60,228 nucleotides of DNA from Bacteroidota bacterium (GTDB taxonomy: Bacteria > Bacteroidota > Bacteroidia > Bacteroidales > Porphyromonadaceae): contig JAEWDZ010000001.1 in NCBI GenBank assembly GCA_023389855.1, forward strand, positions 1 to 60,228, given 5' to 3'. The notes beneath the pieces were generated by a model. It saw only the letters and a list, made by a program, of their open reading frames with translations, searched no databases and had not been told where the DNA came from. Position numbers and translations under genes: made by a program. Shown piece by piece: positions 17,976-26,198 of the stretch. The stretch's first letter is position 1; every line of letters starts with the position of its first letter.

Positions 17976-19109
17976 CTATTGTACAAGCTTTGCGTAGCAG
18001 ATTTCATCGATTATATGTTGCTCGATGATCTGCATAGCCGTAGCTTTTACTTTTTCTCTATTTGTATTTTCTTTTTCTTCATGGAAATCATAGATCTGCA
18101 AGAGCATTCTTCCCATGAACCAGTACATTTGAGCCATCTCGGTCCTTTCTTTGTTGTAGGCGTAGAAGAAACCGTTGTCATCGTACATAGACTCCGTATC
18201 GAAGCCGTTCAGTGTAAACCACTCCTTGAGTTCAGGCTTTCCAAGGTGTCGCTGAGTGATACCTCTTACTTCACAGTTGATGAAGATAGGTCCATAAGTG
18301 GGGGTGCCGATATAGTTTGCCCAAGCGATGTTTGTCTCGATTGCTTCTAATTTTTTAGGCTTCGCATCAAACATAATGTTGACATTCTGTCGGTCGTAAA
18401 AGTCTTCTCCTTCGGCATTCTTATGAGGCTCACGGAATCCCAGTTCAGCTTCATATTTTTCTATTTTTTCGACGTCTTTGGTCAAAAGAAGAGAAAGGCT
18501 CGGAAAATCTTTAGCATCTTTGTTGATCGTCATTTCTGGAGCCTTGATGAAAAGAATCTGTATTTTCGTGTTAAACTGATTTTCTTCTCTAGGGATCACC
18601 TCTACTCTCAATTCATTTTTGTGCTTACCGATATAGACGGTCATCTCATTTCCTCTGCTGTCTTTGATGCGGGTTTTTTCTACTTCAAAACCAGCTTTTT
18701 TAAGCATGTCGAGTACTAAAACGGGATTTTCGATATCTTCTTTTCCAAGCCCTAAGATCGCGTGTGAACCCTCATTCATTTTCAAGTTATAGGCAACTGC
18801 AGGAATCGCTTTGAAATCGGGATTGGCATATCCTTTGAAAGTGGAGGTGCGATGGGTTACACTCTCTGGTTTACGTCCTAGTTCCTCTTCATACTTAAGG
18901 ATCTCCTCGTCATTTGAGGTAAAGGTGAGCAGGGGTAATTCGGACTTTTGTTTTTCCGGTTCTGGATTCGGTTCTGGATCTGGTTTAGGGTCTGGTTTTT
19001 CTGTCCCTCCACCGGGAGCTGGCTTTGGCTGAGGAGTCTGATTCTTGTCGCAGCCTACGAAGAGCAACGACATCATCAAGATTGTGATGAGAGAATAAAC
19101 CTTTTTCAT
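17976..19109 (-). CDS. Tandem-array lipoprotein 1, unknown family
   Basis: A 377-residue lipoprotein. MKKVYSLITILMMSLLFVGC is the signal peptide and lipobox (Cys20), followed by a Pro/Asp/Glu-rich linker (~25-55) and two related domains of about 130-140 residues. The first runs from ELPLLTFTSNDEEILKYEEE with GYANPDFKAIPAVAY and MLKKAGFEVEK; the second from FPSLSLLLTKDVEKIEKYEA with LGFREP, ELKEWFTLNGFDTE and LLQIYDF. I do not recognise the family. It probably sits on an outer or inner membrane face exposed by the linker. Own promoter (19225-19232) and own terminator; no operon partner. It is the most downstream member of six paralogues, and its C-terminus (ICYAKLVQ) departs from the ITPxLYQK ending of others. 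Confidence 0.8.
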   Translation of the reverse strand: MKKVYSLITILMMSLLFVGCDKNQTPQPKPAPGGGTEKPDPKPDPEPNPEPEKQKSELPLLTFTSNDEEILKYEEELGRKPESVTHRTSTFKGYANPDFKAIPAVAYNLKMNEGSHAILGLGKEDIENPVLVLDMLKKAGFEVEKTRIKDSRGNEMTVYIGKHKNELRVEVIPREENQFNTKIQILFIKAPEMTINKDAKDFPSLSLLLTKDVEKIEKYEAELGFREPHKNAEGEDFYDRQNVNIMFDAKPKKLEAIETNIAWANYIGTPTYGPIFINCEVRGITQRHLGKPELKEWFTLNGFDTESMYDDNGFFYAYNKERTEMAQMYWFMGRMLLQIYDFHEEKENTNREKVKATAMQIIEQHIIDEICYAKLVQ

Positions 19110-19224
19110 AATATCAATTATTTCTGGTTATGTTATTCTTTAACGTGTGCTTACTGGCAAGATCCTTCTTGTATATACACTTTTTGCAAGGAGGCTTAGT
19201 AGCTGTATCTCTTTATTTCTTTCA

Positions 19225-19232
19225 CAAAGATA
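19225..19232 (-). promoter_or_regulatory. Promoter -7 box of lipoprotein gene 1
   Basis: TATCTTTG on the minus strand inside the block CACAAAGATAAATAAA (plus strand), which is shared with genes 3 and 4. The leader to the ATG is about 110 bases. Confidence 0.65.
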
Positions 19233-19480
19233 AATAAAAAAATCAATAAAAGGACGAGTGCGATAACTTCTCTTTTATTATCCAACTCTTTTCTTATATC
19301 GATCTCTTATCTGATACCCTGAAACGACTCTTTCTATCAGAAGTGTAGGCGTCTGGAGTCGGAAATGAAAACTCCATGAAAAAGCATTAATATGAGATGG
19401 AAAAAGTAGCAAAAAACTATGCAAAAATATGCCGTACGGCTGTAGCTCTACAATATTTCTAAGAAGAAGAGAATATATAA

Positions 19481-19511
19481 AAAAGATTGAGTGCTTTGCA
19501 CTCAATCTTTT
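19481..19511 (-). terminator. Terminator of lipoprotein gene 2
   Basis: A perfect 13-base-pair stem AAAAGATTGAGTG / CACTCAATCTTTT with loop CTTTG, T-rich at both ends. Confidence 0.8.
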
Positions 19512-19539
19512 GCGAATTATGATGGATAATAAATGCTTG

Positions 19540-20679
19540 CTACTTCTTGAACAGAACTGGTGTGATGACTTTAGATCTGTTTGCCTTGCTCGGGCTAACT
19601 ACAGATTTTCTTACCTTGGCTGGTGATCTTTTCCCTTCTATAGGATTGAAGATCTGAAGATACATACTCCCACGTTGCCAGAAGAGATAACAATGAACTT
19701 TTTGAATGGTGTTGTATGCCGAGAGGACAGCATTTTGAGGATCATATCTTATTTCGCTATCGAATCCGTTGAGTGCGAGCCATTCTTTTACTTCGTCCGA
19801 TTGGAGATGGGCACCTGTAATACCTTTTACAATGATTTCAATGAATGATGGCCCTTTCGAAGGGGTATTTACATAGTATGTCAAAGAAATATTCGTTTCT
19901 TTTGCTTCGATTTTTCCAGGTATTGTTTTAAATAGTAAGTTCAACTTAGTTTCATCCCAGAAATCTCCTCCACTTTCTTTGAGGGCTCTACGAAGTCCCA
20001 GATCAGTCTCAAACTTTATAATCGTCTCGAGGTTTTTGCTCATAAGTGCTTCGTAGCTAGGGAAGTCTTTCGCATTTTTGTTGAACTTCATCTCGGGTGT
20101 TTGGGAGAAAATGATTTGGATATTGGTTTCAAATTGAGTTTCTTCTAGCGCTGTGATTTGCACCTTCACACCTTCTTTGTTTTCACCCGAATAGCCTATC
20201 ATTTTATTTCCAGCATTATCTGTTCCGTCCTTTTTTTCAACGTCGAATCCGGCCTCTTTGAGCATAGCTAAAGTTTTACTTGGATTATCTATTTTTTCCA
20301 TGCCGAGAGCTAAGATAGCCGTAGATCCATCGGGCGTTTGTAGTCCGTAAATGACAGCGGGAATCACCTTGAAATCGTCATTGGCGTAGCCATCAAAGTG
20401 TGAGCCTCTGTAATTGATCGCTTCGCCCTTTCGGCCCAGCTCTGTTTCGTATCGCATGATCTCTTCTTTATCTTTGCTAAAAGCGAGTAGAGGAAGTTCG
20501 GACTTTTGCTCTTCTGGTTCTGGTGTAGGATCTGGATCTGGGTTTGGTTCGGGATCTGGATTGGGTGTTGGATTTTCCTTACCACCAGGGGTGGGCTTCG
20601 GAGGCTCTGGTTTCTTATCACAGCCAACAAAAACCAGTGACATCACGAGAATGATGAGTAGAGAATTGATTCTTTTCAT
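19540..20679 (-). CDS. Tandem-array lipoprotein 2, unknown family
   Basis: A 379-residue paralogue. The lipobox signal is MKRINSLLIILVMSLVFVGC (Cys20), then a linker rich in NPDPEPNPDPDPTPEPEE, one of the longer linkers in the array. Domain 1 begins ELPLLAFSKDKEEIMRYETE and domain 2 begins FPSYEALMSKNLETIIKFET with LGLRRALKES. The region around ETQFETNIQIIF in domain 1 is nearly identical to that in genes 4 and 5. The tail (SKVITPVLFKK) matches the family ending. Function unknown; predicted surface or periplasmic lipoprotein. Single-gene transcription unit with a -7 box at 20829-20836 and its own terminator. Confidence 0.8.
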   Translation of the reverse strand: MKRINSLLIILVMSLVFVGCDKKPEPPKPTPGGKENPTPNPDPEPNPDPDPTPEPEEQKSELPLLAFSKDKEEIMRYETELGRKGEAINYRGSHFDGYANDDFKVIPAVIYGLQTPDGSTAILALGMEKIDNPSKTLAMLKEAGFDVEKKDGTDNAGNKMIGYSGENKEGVKVQITALEETQFETNIQIIFSQTPEMKFNKNAKDFPSYEALMSKNLETIIKFETDLGLRRALKESGGDFWDETKLNLLFKTIPGKIEAKETNISLTYYVNTPSKGPSFIEIIVKGITGAHLQSDEVKEWLALNGFDSEIRYDPQNAVLSAYNTIQKVHCYLFWQRGSMYLQIFNPIEGKRSPAKVRKSVVSPSKANRSKVITPVLFKK

Positions 20680-20828
20680 AATGGCGATTACTTTTGGTTA
20701 TTTTCTTTTGCTTATTCTTTTTTTTTCTACGAATATGCGTTTTTTAATTGCTTTTTTGTCGCTTTCTCTTCTTTTCTATTACGAAAGCGAAAGATTCTTG
20801 TCTCTTTTTTTAGCTTTTATATCTTCTG

Positions 20829-20836
20829 CAAAGATA
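20829..20836 (-). promoter_or_regulatory. Promoter -7 box of lipoprotein gene 2
   Basis: TATCTTTG on the minus strand, about 150 bases before the ATG. The sequence around it has drifted more than in genes 1, 3 and 4. Confidence 0.55.
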
Positions 20837-21069
20837 TAACAAAAATAATACTTACAGTATAAGGACCTAAAGTTTTTTGTTTTTTTATTATCCTTTTATT
20901 TTGAGTAGGAAATCATCTCTATTTGAACTCTAATAGAGGTCGCCATTGTGGCAAAAATAATCTTCTGTTTTACTCGTATAGGAGCTATTTCCACTTCTTA
21001 TCTAAAACTAATAGTGATAATATAGGTTACGACTCCTTTGTATTGTCCAAAAACAACATAATATCTATA

Positions 21070-21114
21070 AAAAAAAAGAGGTTGAAGCAATGGCCGCCTC
21101 AACCTCTTTTTTTT
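21070..21114 (-). terminator. Terminator of lipoprotein gene 3
   Basis: GAGGTTGA pairs with TCAACCTC, extended by A/T pairs to about 16 base pairs, around a 13-base loop; T-run on both strands. Confidence 0.8.
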
Positions 21115-21131
21115 GTTTTATGGAAAAGAAA

Positions 21132-22229
21132 TTAGTGCTTCTGGTATAGCTTTAGAGTGATACCATTATTGTTTTTCTCTGCCATCATCTTGATTATGGT
21201 ACTTCTTACTTTAGCCGGAGAGGTCCTTGTATCATTCGGATTGAAGATCTGAAGAAGTACATTGCCTTGAACTGATGTAATCATCGCCATCTCTGTTTTG
21301 TCTTTATTCAATGCAGCGAAGACAGCATTTTTCTTATCGTAGTTTGGATTAGTGTCATATCCGTTTACGGCAAACCATTCTTTTACCTCTTCGGATTTGA
21401 GATGAGCCTGTGAGAGGCCTCTTACAAGGCTGTTGATAAACGTAGGTGCGGTCTCGTGAGTACCCACATAATATACCCAATCGATGTTGGTCGCTTTGGC
21501 CTCCAATTCCTCAGACTTAGTTTCATACATAAGGTTTACCTTTGCTTCGTCCCAAAGTTTTGATTCTTTGTCTGGTTCACGTAGTCCTAATTCTGTTTCG
21601 AATTTGTTGATCGTCTCGACATTTTTGCTGAGAAGCGCCTTGTAGCTGGGGAAATCTTTAGCATTCTTATTGATGGACATTTCAGGGGCCTTGGTGAAAA
21701 CAATCGCGATTTTCGTCCTAAATTGCTTTTCTGCTAAAGGACGGATATCTACTTTTATTTTATCCTTATTTTCCCCTTCGTAGTATGTTATTTCGTCGCC
21801 AGTAGCGTCAATCGCTTTTTTCTTTTCTATGGTGAACCCAGCCTCTTTGAGCATTGCCAACGTTTTAGTGGGTCGGTCGATATCTTCCTTTCCAAGTGTC
21901 AAGATTGCTTCAGATCCGTCTGGTAACATCAGTCTGTAAGCAACTGCTGGAATTAATTTGAACTCTTCATTGGCATAGCCATCGAATTGATTAGTATTGT
22001 ATTTGATGGACTCCGGTTTACGACCGATCTCTGTTTCATATTTCCGGATCTCTTCATAATCGGGCGTAAAGGTGAGCAGCGGCAGCTCATACTTTTCTTC
22101 GGGCTCGGGATCGGGTTTCGGATTATCCGTACCACCGGGGGTGGGCTTGTTAGGTTCCTGTTTTTTTTCGCAGCCAACAAAAATTAGCGACATCATGAGG
22201 ATTGCGATCAGTGAATAAACTCTTTTCAT
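21132..22229 (-). CDS. Tandem-array lipoprotein 3, unknown family
   Basis: A 365-residue paralogue with signal peptide and lipobox MKRVYSLIAILMMSLIFVGC (Cys20). Its linker is the shortest of genes 1-5 (KPDPEPEEK after PGGTDNP), so the two domains start close to the membrane anchor. Domain 1 opens ELPLLTFTPDYEEIRKYETE with GYANEEFKLIPAVAY and MLKEAGFTIEK; domain 2 opens FPSYKALLSKNVETINKFET with LGLREPDKES and EVKEWFAVNGYDTN. It ends NNNGITLKLYQKH. Function unknown. It has its own promoter (22367-22374) and terminator. Confidence 0.8.
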   Translation of the reverse strand: MKRVYSLIAILMMSLIFVGCEKKQEPNKPTPGGTDNPKPDPEPEEKYELPLLTFTPDYEEIRKYETEIGRKPESIKYNTNQFDGYANEEFKLIPAVAYRLMLPDGSEAILTLGKEDIDRPTKTLAMLKEAGFTIEKKKAIDATGDEITYYEGENKDKIKVDIRPLAEKQFRTKIAIVFTKAPEMSINKNAKDFPSYKALLSKNVETINKFETELGLREPDKESKLWDEAKVNLMYETKSEELEAKATNIDWVYYVGTHETAPTFINSLVRGLSQAHLKSEEVKEWFAVNGYDTNPNYDKKNAVFAALNKDKTEMAMITSVQGNVLLQIFNPNDTRTSPAKVRSTIIKMMAEKNNNGITLKLYQKH

Positions 22230-22366
22230 AATATCTTATACATTTTAGGTTGAAATATTAACTTGATTATTGTGTATGATGTTAGATCTTGGTCTTTTTT
22301 GTCTGTAGTAGTAGGGCTACATTGTAGTTTTTTTTTGTTACTAACAATATCTTTTTTTTTCTCACA

Positions 22367-22374
22367 CAAAGATA
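22367..22374 (-). promoter_or_regulatory. Promoter -7 box of lipoprotein gene 3
   Basis: TATCTTTG on the minus strand in the conserved block CACAAAGATAAATAAA. The leader is about 130 bases. Confidence 0.65.
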
Positions 22375-22636
22375 AATAAAAAAAACAATAAAAGAGAAGG
22401 CCGAGCCACTTTTCTTTCTGATTAATCTTCTTCCTGTCACAGGAACTGATGCAGAAGAATAAAGCGCTCGTATTCGCGCTGATAATGATAACCGCTATAA
22501 TGGCGAATTCTTCATTCAAAGAGATATCCACTCACTATATTTACATTCATGCGTTAGGAGTGCCAAACGTATGCGAATCGGCATATTTTGGAAAGATCCT
22601 GTCATGGGTCTAATTGATTCTTCGCTTTCTGCCAAA

Positions 22637-22664
22637 AGGGTAAATAAAAAAATCAATAAAAACA
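22637..22664 (-). repeat. Orphan copy of the array promoter block
   Basis: AAGGGTAAATAAAAAAATCAATAAA (plus strand; shown in parts as GGGTAAATAAA and TCAATAAA) matches the upstream part of the promoter blocks of genes 1, 3 and 4, but the CAAAGATA that forms the -7 box has become AAAGGGTA. It precedes no lipoprotein gene and lies between the gene 3 promoter and the gene 4 terminator, in the otherwise empty 22375-22890 interval. Confidence 0.5.
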
Positions 22665-22890
22665 CGTCTATGAGAAATTTTTCTTTACGATTATGTTCGG
22701 CTTTATACTAACGAACTTTTTTTACGGAATAAATCGCTATTCTAGTCCTGCCCAAGAGCGATCTTGTAATGCCCCTCCCTTGCTCCAAGAATCTTTAGTA
22801 TCCTATTTTTTTTAGAATCTATCTCTAGATCCAGCGAAAATTGTCTTTGCCTACCTGTCGAATAAAAATCAAAAGGAAATAGATATACAA

Positions 22891-22920
22891 AAAGGTTGAG
22901 GAGCTTTCTCCTCAACCTTT
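22891..22920 (-). terminator. Terminator of lipoprotein gene 4
   Basis: A perfect 13-base-pair stem AAAGGTTGAGGAG / CTCCTCAACCTTT with a four-base loop. Confidence 0.8.
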
Positions 22921-22950
22921 CGAGTTTAAAAAAGAACTGACTATTACTCC

Positions 22951-24057
22951 TTACTTCTGGTACAGTTTGGGTGTGATGCCATTCATTTTTTCAGCAGCCA
23001 TCATTTTCTTTGCCATTGCCTTCATTTTTGCAGGAGTCGTAGTAGGTTCTGCAGGATTGTAGATTTGAAGAAAAACAGCTTGGCTATCTGAGAATATCTG
23101 TGCCATTATAGTTTTATCACTGTTGTACACATAAAAGAAGCCTTGTTCGTATTGAGGTTCAGTACTAAAACCATTCAGCGCAAACCATTCCTTAACCTCA
23201 TCGGATTGGAGATGAGCGCCTTTAATACCTTTTACCTCATTATTGATAAATGAAGGTCCTGAAGAAGGTGTACCTACATAGCAAGCCCATCCGATATTAG
23301 TTTCTTTTGCTTCAAGTTTTTCAGCCTTAGCAGCGTAGTAAAGGTTGTTTTTACTTTCATCCCATAACTTATGAGTTTTGTCTGCTTCGCGAAGGCCTAG
23401 TTCTTGTTCGAACTTGTCGACAGTCTCGAACTTTTTGCTCGCCAGTGCTTCGTAGCTAGGGAAGTCTTTAGCATTTTTATTGAAGTCCATCTGGGGCATC
23501 TTGGTGAAAATGATTTGGATATTGGTCTCAAATTGAGTTTCTTCCAAAGGAGTTATCATTACCTTGATATCGTCTTGGTTTTTCCCCTTATAGATGGGTA
23601 TCTTCTTGCCCGTGCCATCGTCCATATCCCCGCTTTCTACGGTGAATCCGGCTTCCTTGAGCATGGCTAACGTTTTAGTCGGGTTATCTATTTTTTCTAT
23701 GCCAAGCGCTAAGATCGCATCCGTGCCGTCTGAGTAAGTAAGACCATAAGCAACTGCGGGTATTACGCTAAATTTTTCATTCGTATAGCCATCGAATTGA
23801 TTTGTAACATAGTTCACTTTGCCAGGTTGACGACCAAGTTCGGTTTCGTACTTCTGAATTTCTTCTTCATTTTCAGTGAAAGAAAGCAGAGGTAATTCTG
23901 ATTTACCTTCTGGTGTAGGATCTGGTGTAGGATCTGGATTGGGTGTTGGATTTTCCTTACCACCGGGGGTGGGCTTCTGACGCTCTGGTTTCTTATCACA
24001 GCCAACAAAAACCAATGACATCATCAGGATCGCGATAAGAGAATAAATCTTTTTCAT
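22951..24057 (-). CDS. Tandem-array lipoprotein 4, unknown family
   Basis: A 368-residue paralogue. Signal peptide and lipobox are MKKIYSLIAILMMSLVFVGC (Cys20), followed by linker NPTPNPDPTPDPTPEGK. Domain 1 opens ELPLLSFTENEEEIQKYETE with MLKEAGFTVES; domain 2 opens FPSYEALASKKFETVDKFEQ with LGLREADKTH and EVKEWFALNGFSTE, LQIYNPAE. It ends MNGITPKLYQK. At DNA level the signal-peptide region, linker and 5' leader are almost the same as in gene 5, which points to a recent duplication of the pair. Unknown function. Own promoter (24212-24219) and terminator. Confidence 0.8.
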   Translation of the reverse strand: MKKIYSLIAILMMSLVFVGCDKKPERQKPTPGGKENPTPNPDPTPDPTPEGKSELPLLSFTENEEEIQKYETELGRQPGKVNYVTNQFDGYTNEKFSVIPAVAYGLTYSDGTDAILALGIEKIDNPTKTLAMLKEAGFTVESGDMDDGTGKKIPIYKGKNQDDIKVMITPLEETQFETNIQIIFTKMPQMDFNKNAKDFPSYEALASKKFETVDKFEQELGLREADKTHKLWDESKNNLYYAAKAEKLEAKETNIGWACYVGTPSSGPSFINNEVKGIKGAHLQSDEVKEWFALNGFSTEPQYEQGFFYVYNSDKTIMAQIFSDSQAVFLQIYNPAEPTTTPAKMKAMAKKMMAAEKMNGITPKLYQK

Positions 24058-24211
24058 AATACCTAATACTTTTACGTTGAACTTTTATGAATTACTTTAT
24101 AATGTACTCTTTCTTTGTATTGTATATTCTAATCATTAACTATCTAAATCATATATCGAGTGTGGGCGATTTTGTACTCTTTGCTAGTTTCGCTTGTTTC
24201 TTTGTCATTCA

Positions 24212-24219
24212 CAAAGATA
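24212..24219 (-). promoter_or_regulatory. Promoter -7 box of lipoprotein gene 4
   Basis: TATCTTTG on the minus strand in the conserved block CACAAAGATAAATAAA, about 155 bases before the ATG. Confidence 0.65.
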
Positions 24220-24480
24220 AATAAAAAAATCAATAAATGAAATACTTCACGTAATTTTTTTTCTAGAATGCTAGAATATTTTTCTCTCTTATGTCACGAA
24301 AAGTGGGAAATCCCTTACAAAACTACTCTGTATTATCGCTTTTTTGCTGCTTTCCGTACATTGATACTTTAGAAAGAAACTTTTTAAAACGCTACGACCA
24401 ATCATACAATCAGAAAAAGGAAGAATGTGTCACTACTGAAATAAACGTGTGAAAAGATTATTTATAGTCATCCCATAAAA

Positions 24481-24510
24481 AAAGAGTTGAGGAGTGTCTC
24501 CTCAACCTTT
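24481..24510 (-). terminator. Terminator of lipoprotein gene 5
   Basis: GTTGAGGAG / CTCCTCAAC stem with a three-base loop, extended by AAAG/CTTT with one mismatch; homologous to the gene 4 terminator. Confidence 0.75.
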
Positions 24511-24519
24511 GTTAATGTT

Positions 24520-25684
24520 TTAGATTTTGATTTCTGCTTTTATAAGAGAATCGGTCTGATAACATTGTTTTTTTCTTTTGGCCATCTTAGCTGCATGGGC
24601 GATCATCTTTGCAGGAGATGAATTGAGTTCTGCAGGATTGAAGATCTGGAGAAGTATGGTACCATCGCTTGCGAAGAGGTAGCACTGTATTGTCTTTTCT
24701 TTGTTGAAGGCCGAGAGTAGGGCGTATTGTTCGTGGAATTCAACGTCAGTGTCGAAACCATTGAGTGCGAGCCATTCTTTTACTTCGTCGGATTGGAGAT
24801 GACTGCCTGTGATACCCTTTACTTCGTTGCCTATGAATGAAGGACCTTCGCTAGGAGTACAAGCATAGTAAGATATACCGATATTAGTTTCATTCGCTTC
24901 TAATTTTTCAGGTTTTACCAAGAAGACAAGGTTTACCTTCGTTTCATCCCATAGCTTTTCGGCTTCTTTGTATGGTTCGCGGAACCCAAGGGTACTCTCA
25001 AACTTTTCGATTTCTTCTACCTTCTTGGTCTTAAGCGCTTCGTAGCTGGGGAAATCCTTAGCATTCTTGTTGAGGGTCATTTCGGGCACTTTGGCGAAAA
25101 TGATTTGGATATTGGTTTCAAATTGAGCTTCTTCTCGCGCTGTGATTTGCACCTTCACACCTTCTTTGTTTTCACCCCAATAGCCTATCATTTTATTTCC
25201 AGCATTATCTGTTCCTTCCTTTTTTTCAACGTCGAATCCAGCTTCCCTGAGCATGTCTAACGTTTTAGTGGGGTTGTCGATTGTTTCACTGCCAAGAGCT
25301 AGGATTGCAGCCGAACCATCTTGCATTTCGAGGAGGTAAACAGCCGCAGGAATTACCTTGAAGTCGCCATTGGCATATCCTGGAAATTCTTGGGTGCCGT
25401 ATTGAATGGTCTCTGCCTTACGACCAAGTTCGGTTTCGTACTTCTGAATTTCTTCTTCATTTTCAGTGAAAGAAAGCAGAGGTAATTCTGATTTACCTTC
25501 TGGTGTAGGATCTGGTGTAGGATCTGGTGTAGGATCTGGATCTGGGTCTGGTTTGGGATCTGGATTGGGTGTTGGATTTTCCGTACCACCGGGGGTGGGC
25601 TTCTGAGGCTCTGGTTTCTTATCACAGCCAACAAAAACCAGTGACATCATCAGGATCGCGATATAGAGAATAAATCTTTTTCAT
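24520..25684 (-). pseudogene. Tandem-array lipoprotein 5, frameshifted at both ends
   Basis: The body matches gene 4 and gene 2 closely (ELPLLSFTENEEEIQKYETE; FPSYEALKTKKVEEIEKFES; EVKEWLALNGFDTD). The natural ATG at 25684 reads MKKIYSLYRDPDDVTGFCW and then stops: one extra base (CGATATAGAGAA where gene 4 has CGATAAGAGAA) shifts the signal peptide. The next start, 25650, gives MMSLVFVGCDKK, with a lipobox but no basic N-region and a very short hydrophobic stretch. At the 3' end, after an AGAAAAAAAC tract near 24570, the reading frame ends KQCYQTDSLIKAEIKI, while the neighbouring frame gives NVIRPILL-stop, matching the family ending. The linker is the longest of all, with extra PDPTPDPTPDP units. 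It is either decaying or phase-variable. Confidence 0.7.
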
Positions 25685-25836
25685 AATACCTAATACTTTT
25701 ACGTTGAACTTTTATGAATTATATTTTCGTAGTTTTGTCTACAATTAATTTATAGTCTATTTTATTTTGTGTGCGGATTTATTCCTTGTATCAACTTGCC
25801 CATCAAATCAACTTTGTGTTTTTGTTATTTCATTTA

Positions 25837-25844
25837 CAAAGATA
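25837..25844 (-). promoter_or_regulatory. Promoter -7 box of lipoprotein gene 5
   Basis: TATCTTTG on the minus strand, about 153 bases before the original ATG. The gene 4 and 5 leaders match for about 50 bases next to the ATG. Confidence 0.6.
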
Positions 25845-26128
25845 GAAAAAATGATAAATACATCGTTTGGAATAATTATTTTTTTTAATATGTTGTGAAA
25901 GGTTTTTCTGTGCTTAGGGAATTTCCCTTTGGGTAAAGATTCGTCATTTACTCTGCTTACACATAGTTCGCCTATTAATTGCTCGAAATAGCGTGTCGGA
26001 TCGCTTTTCATAGTCTCCTACGATTGATTTCGGTAGAGGGTTGTGCTTTGGAACGTATCGGGATAGCATTTTTTTTCGATAGGCAAGTGCGATGCATTTT
26101 CGGTAAGATATTCTATGAAGTTATGACA

Positions 26129-26156
26129 AAAGGCTGAGATCCCATATCCCAGCCTT
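26129..26156 (-). terminator. Terminator of lipoprotein gene 6
   Basis: AAGGCTG / CAGCCTT with inner pairing GAT/ATC, followed on the minus strand by TTTTGTC. Its stem is unlike those of the other array members. Confidence 0.6.
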
Positions 26157-26198
26157 CTATCTACGCTAATCTATATTATGGATATAGAAGAGTGTCAC

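Noticed and set aside
25500..25570. Short direct repeats that could suggest a CRISPR-like array
   Set aside because: They are in-frame 6- and 12-base units coding the Pro-Asp linker of the lipoprotein, with no spacers and no cas genes.
25808..26011. A 67-residue open frame upstream of lipoprotein gene 5 (MKSDPTRYFEQLIGELCVSR)
   Set aside because: The first half looks protein-like, but the frame runs through the gene 5 promoter block into A/T-rich sequence, and there is no family match or operon partner. A decayed gene remains possible.
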